Position numbers and translations under genes: made by a program. Shown piece after piece: positions 1-9,248 of a stretch of 64,000 nucleotides of DNA. Positions within the stretch are counted from its first letter, which is position 1, and the number at the start of each line of letters is the position of its first letter. This stretch comes from Maribacter antarcticus DSM 21422. GTDB lineage: Bacteria > Bacteroidota > Bacteroidia > Flavobacteriales > Flavobacteriaceae. The notes under the pieces were generated by a model. The model saw nothing but the letters and a program-made list of their open reading frames with translations, did not search any database and was not told the origin of the DNA. The stretch is from NCBI RefSeq assembly GCF_000621125.1, contig NZ_JHZC01000005.1, positions 186,001 to 250,000 of the forward strand. The letters run 5' to 3'.

Positions 1-597
1 CTCAATACTATAGTATTATTAGAGGCTATTGCCCAACTGGGAGACCATAGGGAAATACCATATTTGAAGATGTTATTAAAGCAGGAAGCCAATGCTATGG
101 TGAAAACGAGTATAGAAGGATTAATAGCGGCTTTTTCTATATCAGATGATATATCTATATCTTTTGAACCTACCATCTCAAGCGAGCGGCAGAGTGTGTT
201 TCATAGTCTTTTTGAAGTAAGCGACACCGAAGCAAAAATCATTTTACTCGATGAAATAGCAGAAGTGGGCGATGAGCAAGAAATACCATTATTGGAAAGC
301 TTTGTTTTAGCTGAGGATGTACACTTAAAAAAAAGAGCAAAAAAAGCATTAGAAAAACTAATAACACGGCTTATGATTACCGGTAAAACAGCTCCTTTGG
401 AAGTACCCACCCTAGCGGAGGAAACGGATACAATGTTTAGCCCCGATATCGATAATCTATTTACGGTAGACTTTGAATTGACACCTACAATAAAGAAAAA
501 TAATACAATAGCATATCAGCCTAGAGATAACATGGATGGCAACACCTTGTTTGATCGATTATGTGCCATGTCGACTAATCTATATAATAGGGAATAA
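1..597 (+). CDS. HEAT-repeat protein, 5' end outside window
   Basis: The reading frame is open at base 1, so the gene starts upstream; 198 codons are visible. Two helical-repeat units are readable, one around AIAQLGDHREIPYLKML at the very start and one around LLDEIAEVGDEQEIPLLESF about 60 residues later, each with the G-D-x-x-(E)-I-P-x-L pattern of HEAT repeats. The last 80 residues are charged and low in complexity. It stops six bases before the glycosyltransferase remnant and appears to be the first visible gene of an envelope polysaccharide operon. HEAT-repeat proteins commonly act as protein-protein scaffolds. The visible part has no internal stop, but every following operon member is broken, so it may be non-functional in practice. 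Confidence 0.7.
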   Translation, partial: LNTIVLLEAIAQLGDHREIPYLKMLLKQEANAMVKTSIEGLIAAFSISDDISISFEPTISSERQSVFHSLFEVSDTEAKIILLDEIAEVGDEQEIPLLESFVLAEDVHLKKRAKKALEKLITRLMITGKTAPLEVPTLAEETDTMFSPDIDNLFTVDFELTPTIKKNNTIAYQPRDNMDGNTLFDRLCAMSTNLYNRE

Positions 598-602
598 TAA
601 AT

Positions 603-959
603 AGTGGCGCATTCGATATCGTCCTAGAATATATCAACATCGTTTTCTTTGTATTTACGTTGGTGCTATTTCTGTTGTTTATAGGAATGGGTTATTTTTC
701 TGCTAGAAATTCTATTCATTACAAGAACAAAAATAATTTCGGTGAGATGGCCAACTTAATGGCATCGGACGTGTATTCCTATAATGAGTACATCAAGACC
801 AAGGATGTTTTAATATTAATGCTTTGTGCCATAATTGAGCCTTTTGGTTATCACCCTTTTATGGTGTGGGCAGCTATTCGAGGTAATTATAGGAAACTGT
901 TCAAGATAAAATCTGGATGGGGTACGCAAGTACGCAAAGGATTTGCTAAAGCAACTTAA
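603..959 (+). pseudogene. Family 2 glycosyltransferase remnant with catalytic domain deleted
   Basis: The frame encodes one N-terminal hydrophobic segment (around VFFVFTLVLFLLFIGMGYF) followed after about 25 residues by a C-terminal tail (EPFGYHPFMVWAAIRG ... GWGTQVRKGF). That tail is typical of membrane-bound processive GT2 enzymes of the IcaA/BcsA type. The roughly 300-residue GT-A domain with its DxD and QxxRW motifs, which should lie between them, is absent, so the fragment looks like an internal deletion. No good ATG start is present; only TTG at 660 or a lost start upstream. The frame ends at TAA 957-959, three bases before the next gene. The family assignment rests on the tail motif; the deletion is inferred from known architecture. 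Confidence 0.6.
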
Positions 960-962
960 ATT

Positions 963-3318
963 ATGCAAATAGAAAAGCATAATATACCGCAAAATAGTAG
1001 AATATTAAAGGATTATATTCCTCCGGTAATTACATTCTTTGTGGGTCTCATACTTTTATCTGTCTATCAAAATATAATACTTTATCTCACGGGTGTACTA
1101 GACAGCGTAGTGAACAAAAGTCTGTTCCTTAATAGTTTACATCATTTGGGTTATGCTGCAGTATGTTCCGTACTATTTGCGTTTTTATTTAATCTACTGG
1201 AAAATAAAAAATCGAATCTTGGTTTTAAGGTAATTCGTTTTATTTTCGCTGCCCTCCTTTTAATAGAGGGTCTCCTAATTACTTATTTTATTGGTAATTA
1301 GGAGCCATTGGGAGCTAATGGCCTATTCTGTAGCAATGCTGAACATATACAATTCAATATCCTAAATGCGTTTATAGCCATTTCGGTTACTTTGTTTACC
1401 TGCTATTTGTTATATCGATATACGGCTCCATTCTATAAAGTAATCAGTAGAATGTATCCGTTTACAATTATTTTATTCAGCATGTTTTTAGTGACTTTAT
1501 ATTACAATAGGAAGCCTATAAATGAAAACAAAACCTAACATCTTTTAGATGTTAGGTATACTGCTGTTTTTGATATAAACACTTATACGGGTAGCGAAGA
1601 ATATCTATTGGCCAGAGCGTATACTCCAAATAGCAATTTGATTCCCTATTTTAATCTTACGACCGAAAAAACCTCATATTAAAATACTTATTGTAGAAGG
1701 ACTTGGAACCCCCTTTATTAATGCAAAAGGAGCTTACAGCGGTATTATGCCTCGTTTAAAGAAAATGAGTGAATCATCTTTATACTGGCCAAATTTTTTA
1801 AGTAATACGGGAGAAAGTGAAGCGGCATTGGCGACAATTATCGGTTCCCTACCATTTGGCGAAACTGGCTTTACAAATATAGAGGGCTTTACCCATAGAC
1901 ATACTTTGTTTAGTATTTTAAAGCAAAACGGATATGAAACTTCCTTCAATTATGGTGGAAACAGTGCTTTAAATAGCTATGACCGATTTTTGGTAGAGGA
2001 AGGTGTAGATGAAATTTTAGATAAAACAGTTTTTGGAATAGCGTATAATTTGCAAAATGCCTGTGTAGCAGGAATTACCTTGGGCTATCCTGACGACGCA
2101 TTGTTTCGGCGCTACTCCGAAGAAAATAACACAGTGAATGAAAGGCCGCAGTTAACCGTATTTAAAATCTTAAGTACCAAGACTCCTTATGCCATACCGA
2201 ACTTTGGTAAATATGAAAAGAATGTTGATAAACTAATCAGTCATTCCACAAGCAACGAAAAGACCCAAAGGTTTATTTCACATAATGTAGAACTGTTTGC
2301 AAGTTATAGCTACGCAGATGAAGCTATTGCTCACTTTCTAAATGACGACAAGAAAACAAAGGCATACAAAAACACCATCTATATCATTACGGGAAGCCAT
2401 CTCAATCGGAATATCCCATCGGAAAATACGTTGAAACGTTATCAAGTACCACTTTTGATGTACCGCCCGTTACTAAAATCTACATCGAAAATAACAAAAC
2501 TTGCCTCACATACAGTTATCGCTCTGGCCATTATTTCATTGTTGGATAGGGCATATAGCTTAAAAGTACCAAAGACGGTAGCTTGGCTTGGGAATGGAGA
2601 ACTGGTTTCGAACGGAAATGACTTTAACAAGGAGATTCCATTATTCAGGGGAGCGAATAACATTAAGGATTATGTGCATCATTCTTTTTTCCTAATGGAT
2701 GGTGAGCTAATCGAGCTAAATGCTGACCTAAGCTTTACTGACAACGAGGTTCGGGATATAAAGATTGTTGATATCAAGAATCGCTTTAGCTATAGCAAAT
2801 CAGTCAACCAATATGTGACGCAAAACGATAAAATAATTCCTAGTACATTATCATCTGTAGCCAACGATAAACGGGAATTTTCCAAAACTGAAGCAATCTA
2901 GTTACAAAGTGTTTTTAACGGTAAGGATTTTGACGATGCCTATAAAACGGCAAGAAAACTAGCTTTTGATACGGATTGGGACAGGTCACTATTACTATGT
3001 GAACATATCTTAGGTAAAATACCACGCCATGCGGATACGGAAATTTTAAAAGGCCGTATCTATTCTTGGAAAGAAGAATACGATAAGTCAGTGAAGACCT
3101 TAAAAGAGGTGGTTAGAAAATACCCGGAATATACAGATGGATATTGTGCGCTTATGGATAGCGATTTTTGGACTAATCCGCAGAAAGACATACGTTCGCT
3201 TATACAACAAATAGAATAGCATCAGTTAAATGATGCGTTACTTATTGAGAAAATACAACGTGCAAGCAAACACGAGTTCATGTTAGACAACCCAACAGTT
3301 AAACGAGACATGCATTGA
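963..3318 (+). pseudogene. LTA-synthase-like sulfatase with C-terminal TPR region, broken
   Basis: The ATG at 963 opens an N-terminal membrane region of about five hydrophobic segments (963-1538), followed by a sulfatase/alkaline-phosphatase-superfamily domain from about 1670 (KILIVEGLGTPFI, then the SLLFATIIGS-like core, here SEAALATIIGSLPFG) and a TPR-like tail (about 2905-3315, with RIYSWKEEYDKSVKTLKEVV). In-frame stops occur at 1299-1301 (TAG), 1536-1538 (TAA), 2899-2901 (TAG) and 3217-3219 (TAG). One frameshift near 1660-1680 moves from frame 3 to frame 1. The final TGA (3316-3318) overlaps the next start, as in an intact operon. Such enzymes move phosphoglycerol-type groups or act on envelope glycans. 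The longest open piece is 1747-2901; the whole is judged a decaying gene. Confidence 0.75.
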
Positions 3319-4532
3319 AACTGACTCCACTATTCACAGCCGTTTTACTCCTGTTTTTCTTGACTAGCGTTACCGGTCAAGAGTATGCTTATACTGGAGA
3401 TTTGGATGCTTCTTACTTTACCGCGAGGGATTTAGCTTTTGAAGGAAAGCGCAGTGATGCACGAGATATTTTGATAGGTGTAGTTACACGGTATCCAGAA
3501 CATACAGATGTGCAGTGCCTTTTGGTAAAAATATATAGTTGGGATTAAGAATATGACCAAGCTAGAGCTCGATTTAATAGCATAACCAACAAGGAAAAAC
3601 GAAATAAGGAAGTTTGGATAGGTGCGATAAAAAACCAGCAATATGCAGATAAGTTGCATATTGGCTTGGGCTTGGGCAATAAAGCATTGATTTATGTAAA
3701 AGAAGATATGGATATTCTTGCCCTCAAAGCTGAAATAGTAAAGCAGATAGGAGATGCACACCTCTTACAGAACAAATTGAAAGTAACAAAAATAGTAGAA
3801 TAACGCAAGCAAGCTTTTACGATTTATACAGAAGGCGAAGTGTTCGATCAAGTTTTATATCCAATGTTCTATGGTGCTGTGGAATACAAAAAACAAACAA
3901 AATGGGGTGTTATTTTACAACGTATCAACTTTAATAGGTGTTTTAATATTAAAGGAGTACAAGCGGAAGTGGATGCCTATCCTAAAATTTATAAATCACT
4001 TAGTGGGTATTTTAATTATGGGTTTTCAACTTCAGAAATTTTTCCAAAACATAGAGTAGGGGCGGAAATGGTAAAAGAATTGCACAACGCCATGGAGGCA
4101 TCCTTAGGCTTTAGACACTTATCTTTTGTAGCAGATCAAGCAATTATTCTCACAGGTAGTTTTGGATTATACAGCGGTAACTATTATGTCTCCATTAGGC
4201 CCTTTGTTGTGCCCGATGGAGTGAAAGGGCTTGGAGTATCCGATAGTCTTTTGGTACGGCGTTACCTTAAAGATGGGAATAACTATTTGGGAATGAACCT
4301 AGGCAAAGGATTTGATACTGAAATGAATCAGTTTATCGTAGACAAAGAACTATTGACGTAAACTTTATTATTTTTAGAATCGAAACGGTTACGTTTTGAA
4401 GATCAGTTTACGACGACAAAAAATAGCAATCAATACAAAGCGAATGTTGGTATAAAACGCCAAGAACTCGCCTTTAGTTCTGGTAAATTCTTTTTATCGG
4501 TTATCGAAGGGCTATCCTATCAGGTTAAATTT
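3315..4532 (+). pseudogene. YaiO-family outer-membrane beta-barrel protein, broken by stops
   Basis: A signal peptide (LTPLFTAVLLLFFLTSVTGQ) is followed by TPR-like repeats (YFTARDLAFEGKRSDARDIL, then YSWD) and then a C-terminal barrel of alternating aromatic strands (VLYPMFYGAVEYKKQTKWG onward), the standard Bacteroidota YaiO layout. Three in-frame TAA codons interrupt it at 3546-3548, 3801-3803 and 4359-4361. No frameshift is needed: the same frame carries TPRs, barrel and the final strand ending in YQVKF near 4530. The TTG at 3315 overlaps the upstream stop. YaiO barrels are thought to take part in export or docking of envelope polysaccharide. The frame stays open past 4532 to a TAA near 4745, probably non-coding read-on. 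Confidence 0.75.
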
Positions 4533-4670
4533 CAGATAAGGCAACCAAGATTCTTACCACAGGTTATCCATTATGGTCTATTCACCCTAACGGGTATGAG
4601 TACTAATGAAATCAGTTACCAACTCCAATCGATACGTTTACAACAAAAACTAAGGGGTACACCACAATTA

Positions 4671-4702
4671 ATTGTACACAGCCTGTGTTTCTTTTATGTT
4701 TA
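4671..4702 (+). promoter_or_regulatory. Possible promoter for the microprotein pair
   Basis: ATTG at 4671-4674 and TATGTTTA at 4695-4702 are separated by 20 bases. This approximates the Bacteroidota pattern TTTG-N19-TAnnTTTG, with the last base of the -7 element not matching. A start about seven bases downstream would leave a leader of about 45 bases before the ATG at 4753. Confidence 0.3.
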
Positions 4703-4752
4703 CTGTGTAATTGAGCATTACCCAAATCTAATTACTAATCAATAAAGAATCC

Positions 4753-4851
4753 ATGCTTTACGACACCTACGGAGAGGAATATTTAGTGTTCCTTCAAGAT
4801 TTGAACGAAATTTTAAGCTTTAACGAATTAGCGGAATTGGATTATATGTAA
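4753..4851 (+). CDS. 32-residue microprotein, first of a paralogous pair
   Basis: ATG at 4753 to TAA at 4849-4851 encodes 32 acidic, Leu-rich residues. The core YLVFLQDLNEIL matches YQNFIQDLNDIL in the next small frame (4884-4985); a following F-N and a terminal L-x-Y also align. Shared sequence between two adjacent short frames is the main argument that both are translated. The peptide is acidic with an amphipathic helix-like core and no signal sequence or membrane segment. It sits after the decayed YaiO gene and before a strong terminator, and unlike its upstream neighbours it is intact. The family is not recognised and no function is assigned. Confidence 0.55.
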   Translation: MLYDTYGEEYLVFLQDLNEILSFNELAELDYM

Positions 4852-4883
4852 TCCTTTTTCCAATTAACCCAAAACCTTTAAAT

Positions 4884-4985
4884 ATGGCCTATCAAAACCA
4901 AGACAACAATTCATATCAAAATTTTATTCAAGACTTAAACGACATCCTTGTGGATTTCAATATTAGCAAGCTATCGTATTCTTAG
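4884..4985 (+). CDS. 33-residue microprotein, second of a paralogous pair
   Basis: ATG at 4884 (preceded by an A/T-rich leader, normal for this phylum) to TAG at 4983-4985 encodes 33 residues. The Gln/Asn-rich N-terminus leads into the shared core YQNFIQDLNDIL and a C-terminal FNISKLSY. The same Y-x-x-F-x-Q-D-L-N-x-I-L pattern occurs in the peptide at 4753, 32 bases upstream. The frame ends 15 bases before a 21-bp terminator hairpin, so the pair probably forms its own short transcript. No signal peptide is visible. Product unknown; possibilities include a small regulatory or interaction peptide. Confidence 0.55.
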   Translation: MAYQNQDNNSYQNFIQDLNDILVDFNISKLSYS

Positions 4986-4999
4986 TTTAGTGTTCAGTT

Positions 5000-5048
5000 T
5001 TTATAAAGAAAAAGCACCTTCGAAAAGAAGGTGCTTTTTCTTTATAAA
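5000..5048. terminator. Perfect 21-bp bidirectional hairpin terminator
   Basis: The arms 5000-5020 and 5028-5048 are perfect reverse complements with a 7-base loop. A runs on one side and T runs on the other allow it to end both the plus-strand microprotein transcript and the minus-strand rpoD transcript. Confidence 0.9.
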
Positions 5049-5058
5049 AACCTACGTG

Positions 5059-5922
5059 TTACCCTAAATAGGTCTTTAATAATTTACTTCTAGAATTATG
5101 TCTTAATTTACGAATGGCTTTTTCCCTTATTTGTCTTACGCGTTCTCGCGTAAGATCAAAGGTTTGACCTATTTCGGCTAAAGTCATAGACTGCTGGTCA
5201 CCAATACCATAATAGAGTTTTACCACATCTGCTTCTCTAGGGGATAAGGTATCCAATGCTCTATTAATTTCAGTGTTTAATGATTGTTGCAGTAGTTGAT
5301 TATCTGGTCTTGGTGATTCACCAGAACGCAACACGTCATAAAGATTTGAATCCTCTCCTTCACGCAATGGTGCATCCATAGAAACGTGTCTCCCTGAATT
5401 TTTTAAAGACTGTTTCACCTCGCTTACTGTCATTTCTAACTCAGTTGCTATTTCTTCAGCAGATGGTGGTCGCTCGTGTGCTTGTTCTAAATAAGAAAAT
5501 GTCTTTTTTATCTTATTTATAGAGCCAATTTTATTCAAGGGTAGACGTACCACACGGGACTGTTCTGCCAATGCTTGTAAAATAGACTGTCGTATCCACC
5601 ATACAGCATAAGAAATAAACTTGAAACCTCTAGTTTCATCAAAACGTTTGGCGGCTTTTACTAGTCCTAAATTACCTTCATTTATTAAATCGGGAAGCTT
5701 TAAGCCTTGGTTTTGATATTGTTTTGCCACGGATACCACGAACCTTAAGTTAGCAGTGGTTAATTTTTCCAATGCAATCTGGTCTCCCTTTCGTATACGT
5801 TGTGCTAATTCTACTTCTTCATTTGCGGTAATCAAATCTATTTTACTAATATCTTGCAGGTATTTGTCCAAGGACTTTGATTCACGATTCGTTACCTGCT
5901 TGATTATCTTTAGTTGCCTCAT
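5059..5922 (-). CDS. rpoD: Primary RNA polymerase sigma factor RpoD/SigA
   Basis: 287 residues, the short form typical of Bacteroidota primary sigma factors (E. coli RpoD is over 600 because of a long non-conserved insert missing here). Region 1.2 lies at the N-terminus. Region 2 is clear ([38 protein letters not shown]), which binds core and melts the -10-like element. Region 3 follows, and region 4.2 carries the helix-turn-helix ([20 protein letters not shown]). It directs core polymerase to the TTTG/TAnnTTTG promoters seen across this window. It is monocistronic, facing the microprotein genes across a shared terminator. Confidence 0.97.
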   Translation of the reverse strand: MRQLKIIKQVTNRESKSLDKYLQDISKIDLITANEEVELAQRIRKGDQIALEKLTTANLRFVVSVAKQYQNQGLKLPDLINEGNLGLVKAAKRFDETRGFKFISYAVWWIRQSILQALAEQSRVVRLPLNKIGSINKIKKTFSYLEQAHERPPSAEEIATELEMTVSEVKQSLKNSGRHVSMDAPLREGEDSNLYDVLRSGESPRPDNQLLQQSLNTEINRALDTLSPREADVVKLYYGIGDQQSMTLAEIGQTFDLTRERVRQIREKAIRKLRHNSRSKLLKTYLG

Positions 5923-6050
5923 ATATAGATGTGTGTATGTTAGTAATTCTACCAGAGAACATAATACATTATTATTGGCTCTTTTCCAAAAGGAACAAGA
6001 CTTAATTATACATATTTTATGAGCTTTTAAGATTATTTTTAAGGAAGCTC

Positions 6051-6079
6051 TTGTTTTTTCGTGGCAAAGCTTATTTTTG
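6051..6079 (+). promoter_or_regulatory. Promoter for the DUF6155-ghrA operon
   Basis: TTG at 6051-6053 and TATTTTTG at 6072-6079 are separated by 18 bases, a good match to the Bacteroidota primary-sigma consensus. The predicted start near 6086 leaves a very short leader before the ATG at 6095. Confidence 0.6.
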
Positions 6080-6094
6080 AACTAAGCGTATATT

Positions 6095-6604
6095 ATGAGT
6101 AAGAGAACCTTAAAAAACTACGTAGCAGAATTACCCAATGAGGAATTGAAGCTACAGCTCCTAGATTTGTATGAGCGTTTTCCGGATGTGAAAACCTATT
6201 ACGACTTTATATTTAACCCGAAAGAGGATAAATTGGTGCAAGAGGCGAAGACTAAAATTTCTAGTGAGTATTTTCCGGTAAAACGTAAGCGTCCAAAAGC
6301 GAGGCGTTCCGTTGCTCAGAAATACATAAAGCATTTTTTAAAATTAGGAATGGAGCCTAGCTTGGTCGCTGATGTAATGTGTTTTAATCTAGAAATAGCA
6401 CAAACCTTTGCTATGGAGCGCAATGTTCCAGATAGTTTTTATAAAAGCATGTCCAATTCCTTTTTAGAAATGACAGTTTATATTTCACAGCATGGACTTC
6501 TGGTTGATTTTAAGGAACGCATACTCAAGATTTATGAACATACACAAAACGAAACCTGGTCTTTTGAAGAGGATTTTTCAAGAGCCTTAGATATATTGGA
6601 TTAA
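6095..6604 (+). CDS. DUF6155 family protein
   Basis: 169 residues, soluble, no signal peptide. The N-terminal part (TLKNYVAELPNEELKLQLLDLY, then VKTYYDFIFNPKED) is characteristic of a conserved Bacteroidota family annotated DUF6155. A basic stretch, KRKRPKARRS, lies near residue 65 and could contact nucleic acid, but that is inference. The rest is predicted helical. The stop is one base from the start of the next gene, so the two are almost certainly co-transcribed from the promoter at 6051-6079. The biochemical role of the family is not known to me. Confidence 0.75.
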   Translation: MSKRTLKNYVAELPNEELKLQLLDLYERFPDVKTYYDFIFNPKEDKLVQEAKTKISSEYFPVKRKRPKARRSVAQKYIKHFLKLGMEPSLVADVMCFNLEIAQTFAMERNVPDSFYKSMSNSFLEMTVYISQHGLLVDFKERILKIYEHTQNETWSFEEDFSRALDILD

Positions 6605-6605
6605 T

Positions 6606-7535
6606 ATGGCACTAGTACTCATTAGACAGGATGGTAAAATAGACCTTTGGAAAAACGCACTGCTAAAAGCGAATCCAGATTTACCTACATACAGCTATTT
6701 AGAGGAGCACCCTAAAGAGGATATAACTATGGCGCTTATTTGGAAGCACCCAGAAGGGAGTTTGTCCATATATCCGAACTTGAAATGTATAGCATCGGCA
6801 GGAGCAGGGGTAGACTATATTTTTGAAGATGAAACGATACCAAATGCCATTCCTATCACTAGGTTAGTAGACCCTTATTTGGCGGGTGACATGAGCGAAC
6901 ATGTATTGGCATCGATATTCGCAGAACTTAAAAATTTTAATACCTATAAAGTGCAACAAACCCAAGCAGTATGGAAACCTAAAAACTATAGGCGAATTAC
7001 AGATGTTACTATAAGTATTATGGGCTTGGGAGAATTAGGTGCACTAACAGCCAAAGACCTGGTACAGTCAGGTTTTAAGGTTCAGGGCTGGTCTAGAAGT
7101 AAAAAATCTATTGCAGGAGTCACTACATTTTCTGGCAACAACGATTTAAACAAATTTTTAAGAACTTCAGATTTTTTGGTATGCTTGTTACCATTAACGC
7201 CAGAAACAAACGGAATTTTAAACACCGTCCTGTTTGAGCAACTTCCTAAAGGTGCTTATATTATAAATGTCGCTCGTGGTGGTCATTTGGTAGACAACGA
7301 TTTACTGGCACAATTGGATAATGGACATCTTTCCGGCGCTTGCTTAGATGTATACCATCAAGAACCGTTAGCAGTTACACATCCTTTTTGGAAACAACCA
7401 AAAATTATCATGACTCCACATTATGCCAGTGTATCCGACACGAAATCGGTTATTCCACAAATTCTTGAAAACTATAAAAATCTACAGAATGGAAAAGAGC
7501 TGATGAACGTTGTAAGCAGGAAAAAGGGATACTGA
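6606..7535 (+). CDS. Glyoxylate/hydroxypyruvate reductase A-type 2-hydroxyacid dehydrogenase
   Basis: 309 residues, full length for the GhrA group, which reduces glyoxylate and hydroxypyruvate with NAD(P)H. The Rossmann motif (IMGLGELGALTAKDL, about residue 138) marks the nucleotide-binding domain. The catalytic Arg-Glu-His set is readable as INVARGGHLVD, the E in LDVYHQEPL, and TPHYAS. A hydrophobic N-terminal half-domain contains IASAGAGVDYI. It follows the DUF6155 gene with a one-base gap, so it is in the same operon. The substrate within the 2-hydroxyacid family cannot be fixed from sequence alone. Confidence 0.88.
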   Translation: MALVLIRQDGKIDLWKNALLKANPDLPTYSYLEEHPKEDITMALIWKHPEGSLSIYPNLKCIASAGAGVDYIFEDETIPNAIPITRLVDPYLAGDMSEHVLASIFAELKNFNTYKVQQTQAVWKPKNYRRITDVTISIMGLGELGALTAKDLVQSGFKVQGWSRSKKSIAGVTTFSGNNDLNKFLRTSDFLVCLLPLTPETNGILNTVLFEQLPKGAYIINVARGGHLVDNDLLAQLDNGHLSGACLDVYHQEPLAVTHPFWKQPKIIMTPHYASVSDTKSVIPQILENYKNLQNGKELMNVVSRKKGY

Positions 7536-7632
7536 GGGTTTACGCGTGATACGAACCTTAAATATGAAGCCCAAAACATCTAGCTCCTTACTTTTTTGCT
7601 CTCCAATATTTCGTTTACCCATAAAAATCTTT

Positions 7633-7640
7633 TAATTTTG
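7633..7640 (+). promoter_or_regulatory. -7 element upstream of the SF2 helicase
   Basis: TAATTTTG matches TAnnTTTG exactly, 46 bases before the assigned helicase start. No convincing -33 TTTG lies 19 bases upstream, so strength is uncertain. Confidence 0.4.
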
Positions 7641-7685
7641 TAAGGTTTTTGTTTATATATTCAATCTTAAACTTGTACCAACTTT

Positions 7686-9197
7686 TTGAAATCACCAAAA
7701 GATACTACTGAAAAGACCCTGTACGATTATCAAGAGGAAGACCTAAATACTATTTTTAAGTATTTAGAGGACAACCCAGATGGTTCAAACTTGTTGTACC
7801 AACTACCTACTGGTGGTGGCAAAACGGTGGTTTTTTCCGAGATTGCCAGGCGGTATATCGAAAAAACAAATAAAAAGGTAGTAGTTCTTACCCACCGTGT
7901 AGAATTGAGTGCACAGACTTCCAAAATGCTGCACGGATTTGGCGTAAACAATAAAATAATCAATAGCGAGGTAAAGGAGCTACGTGACCAGGACGAGTTT
8001 AAGTGTTTTGTGGCCATGGTAGAAACTCTTAACAATCGTTTGCAAGAAGAAAAGGTAGAAATCAATAATATTGGTTTGGTTATTATTGATGAAGCGCACT
8101 ATAATTCTTTTCGGAAACTATTCAAGTATTTTGAAAATGCAGCTATTATAGGGGTAACCGCAACACCGCTAAGTTCCAATATTAAGCTTCCCATGAAGGA
8201 CAACTATAAAAAGTTGATTGTTGGAGAAAGTATTGGTTCCCTGATCGGAAAAAAGTTCCTAGCTAAGGCAAACATGTATAATTACGATGTTAGCTTACAA
8301 AGTTTAAAATTGGGAATAAACGGCGATTACACAGTTAAGTCCTCAGATGAACTCTATGGGAACCATAGTATGTTGGGCAAACTGATATCTGCATATTCTG
8401 AGATAGCCTTGGGAACAAAAACATTGATATTTAATAATGGAATAAATACCTCTCGTTACGTATATGAGACCTTTAAAAAGGCAGGGTACAATATTCAACA
8501 TTTAGACAATAAGAATACTGCCACAGAACGAAAGGAAATCCTAAAATGGTTCTCTGAAACTCCAGATGCTATATTAACCTCCGTAAGTATTCTTACTACA
8601 GGGTTTGACGAGCCCTCTGTCGAAACCATAATCCTTAACCGCGCTACCCGTTCCCTTACTTTATATTTTCAAATGATTGGTCGTGGCTCGCGCTATCTAC
8701 CTCATAAAGAGCAATTTACTGTGGTTGATATGGGTAATAATGTTGCGCGTTTTGGAATGTGGAACGCAGCAGTAGACTGGCAGGAGATTTTTCATTTTCC
8801 AGATTTTTATCTGGAAAATATTAAGAACGACGAGGAAATAGAACGGGAATTTATTTATGAAATGCCGAAAGAACTGCGGAACGAATTTAATAAATCCGAT
8901 CAGATTGAATTTGATATTAAGGCAGAGTACAAAAAAAGTTTTGCCAATGGTGAAAAATCCAAGCTGGTATTAGAACGAAGTATAGAGCAGCACGCCCAAA
9001 TTTGCGTGGAAAATGCCGAAGATGTTTTTGATGCCCGTATTCTAGCCAAAAAACTAAAAGAAGAAATACAGTATCGTGTTCGTCAATATTCTTATTGTAT
9101 TATGAACAACACCAAAAATTACAAGGAATGGTTGGAAGAGGACTACGAACGAAAATTACGTAGTAATATTTCCAAAAAGTTTGCTGCAAGAATGTGA
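7686..9197 (+). CDS. DEAD/DEAH-box superfamily 2 helicase
   Basis: 503 residues. Motif I (LPTGGGKTVVF), motif II (DEAH in VIIDEAHYNSF), motif III (TATP) and motif VI (QMIGRGSRYLP) are all present and in order, giving both RecA-like lobes of an SF2 ATPase of the COG1061/Ssl2 type. A helical C-terminal extension of about 130 residues follows lobe 2; it has no recognisable nuclease or methylase motif. It probably translocates on or unwinds nucleic acid using ATP. No ATG fits the N-terminus, so TTG at 7686 is used. No restriction or defence partner gene lies next to it; the neighbour is a glycosyltransferase. Confidence 0.85.
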   Translation: MKSPKDTTEKTLYDYQEEDLNTIFKYLEDNPDGSNLLYQLPTGGGKTVVFSEIARRYIEKTNKKVVVLTHRVELSAQTSKMLHGFGVNNKIINSEVKELRDQDEFKCFVAMVETLNNRLQEEKVEINNIGLVIIDEAHYNSFRKLFKYFENAAIIGVTATPLSSNIKLPMKDNYKKLIVGESIGSLIGKKFLAKANMYNYDVSLQSLKLGINGDYTVKSSDELYGNHSMLGKLISAYSEIALGTKTLIFNNGINTSRYVYETFKKAGYNIQHLDNKNTATERKEILKWFSETPDAILTSVSILTTGFDEPSVETIILNRATRSLTLYFQMIGRGSRYLPHKEQFTVVDMGNNVARFGMWNAAVDWQEIFHFPDFYLENIKNDEEIEREFIYEMPKELRNEFNKSDQIEFDIKAEYKKSFANGEKSKLVLERSIEQHAQICVENAEDVFDARILAKKLKEEIQYRVRQYSYCIMNNTKNYKEWLEEDYERKLRSNISKKFAARM

Positions 9198-9248
9198 ACT
9201 GGGGAAGTTCAAGTTCAAAAATAAAGTGAGTAAATTTAAAGCAATGTT

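Noticed and set aside
963-4532. Programmed stop-codon readthrough or a changed genetic code
   Set aside because: All other genes in the window end normally at TAA, TAG or TGA, and the operon also has a frameshift and a missing catalytic domain, so ordinary decay is simpler. Kept only as something to test.
5756-6022. 88-codon plus frame over the 5' end of rpoD
   Set aside because: Antisense to the conserved sigma region; composition typical of a shadow frame.
7686-9197. SF2 helicase as part of a defence island
   Set aside because: No nuclease, methylase or other defence gene is next to it; neighbours are a dehydrogenase and a glycosyltransferase.
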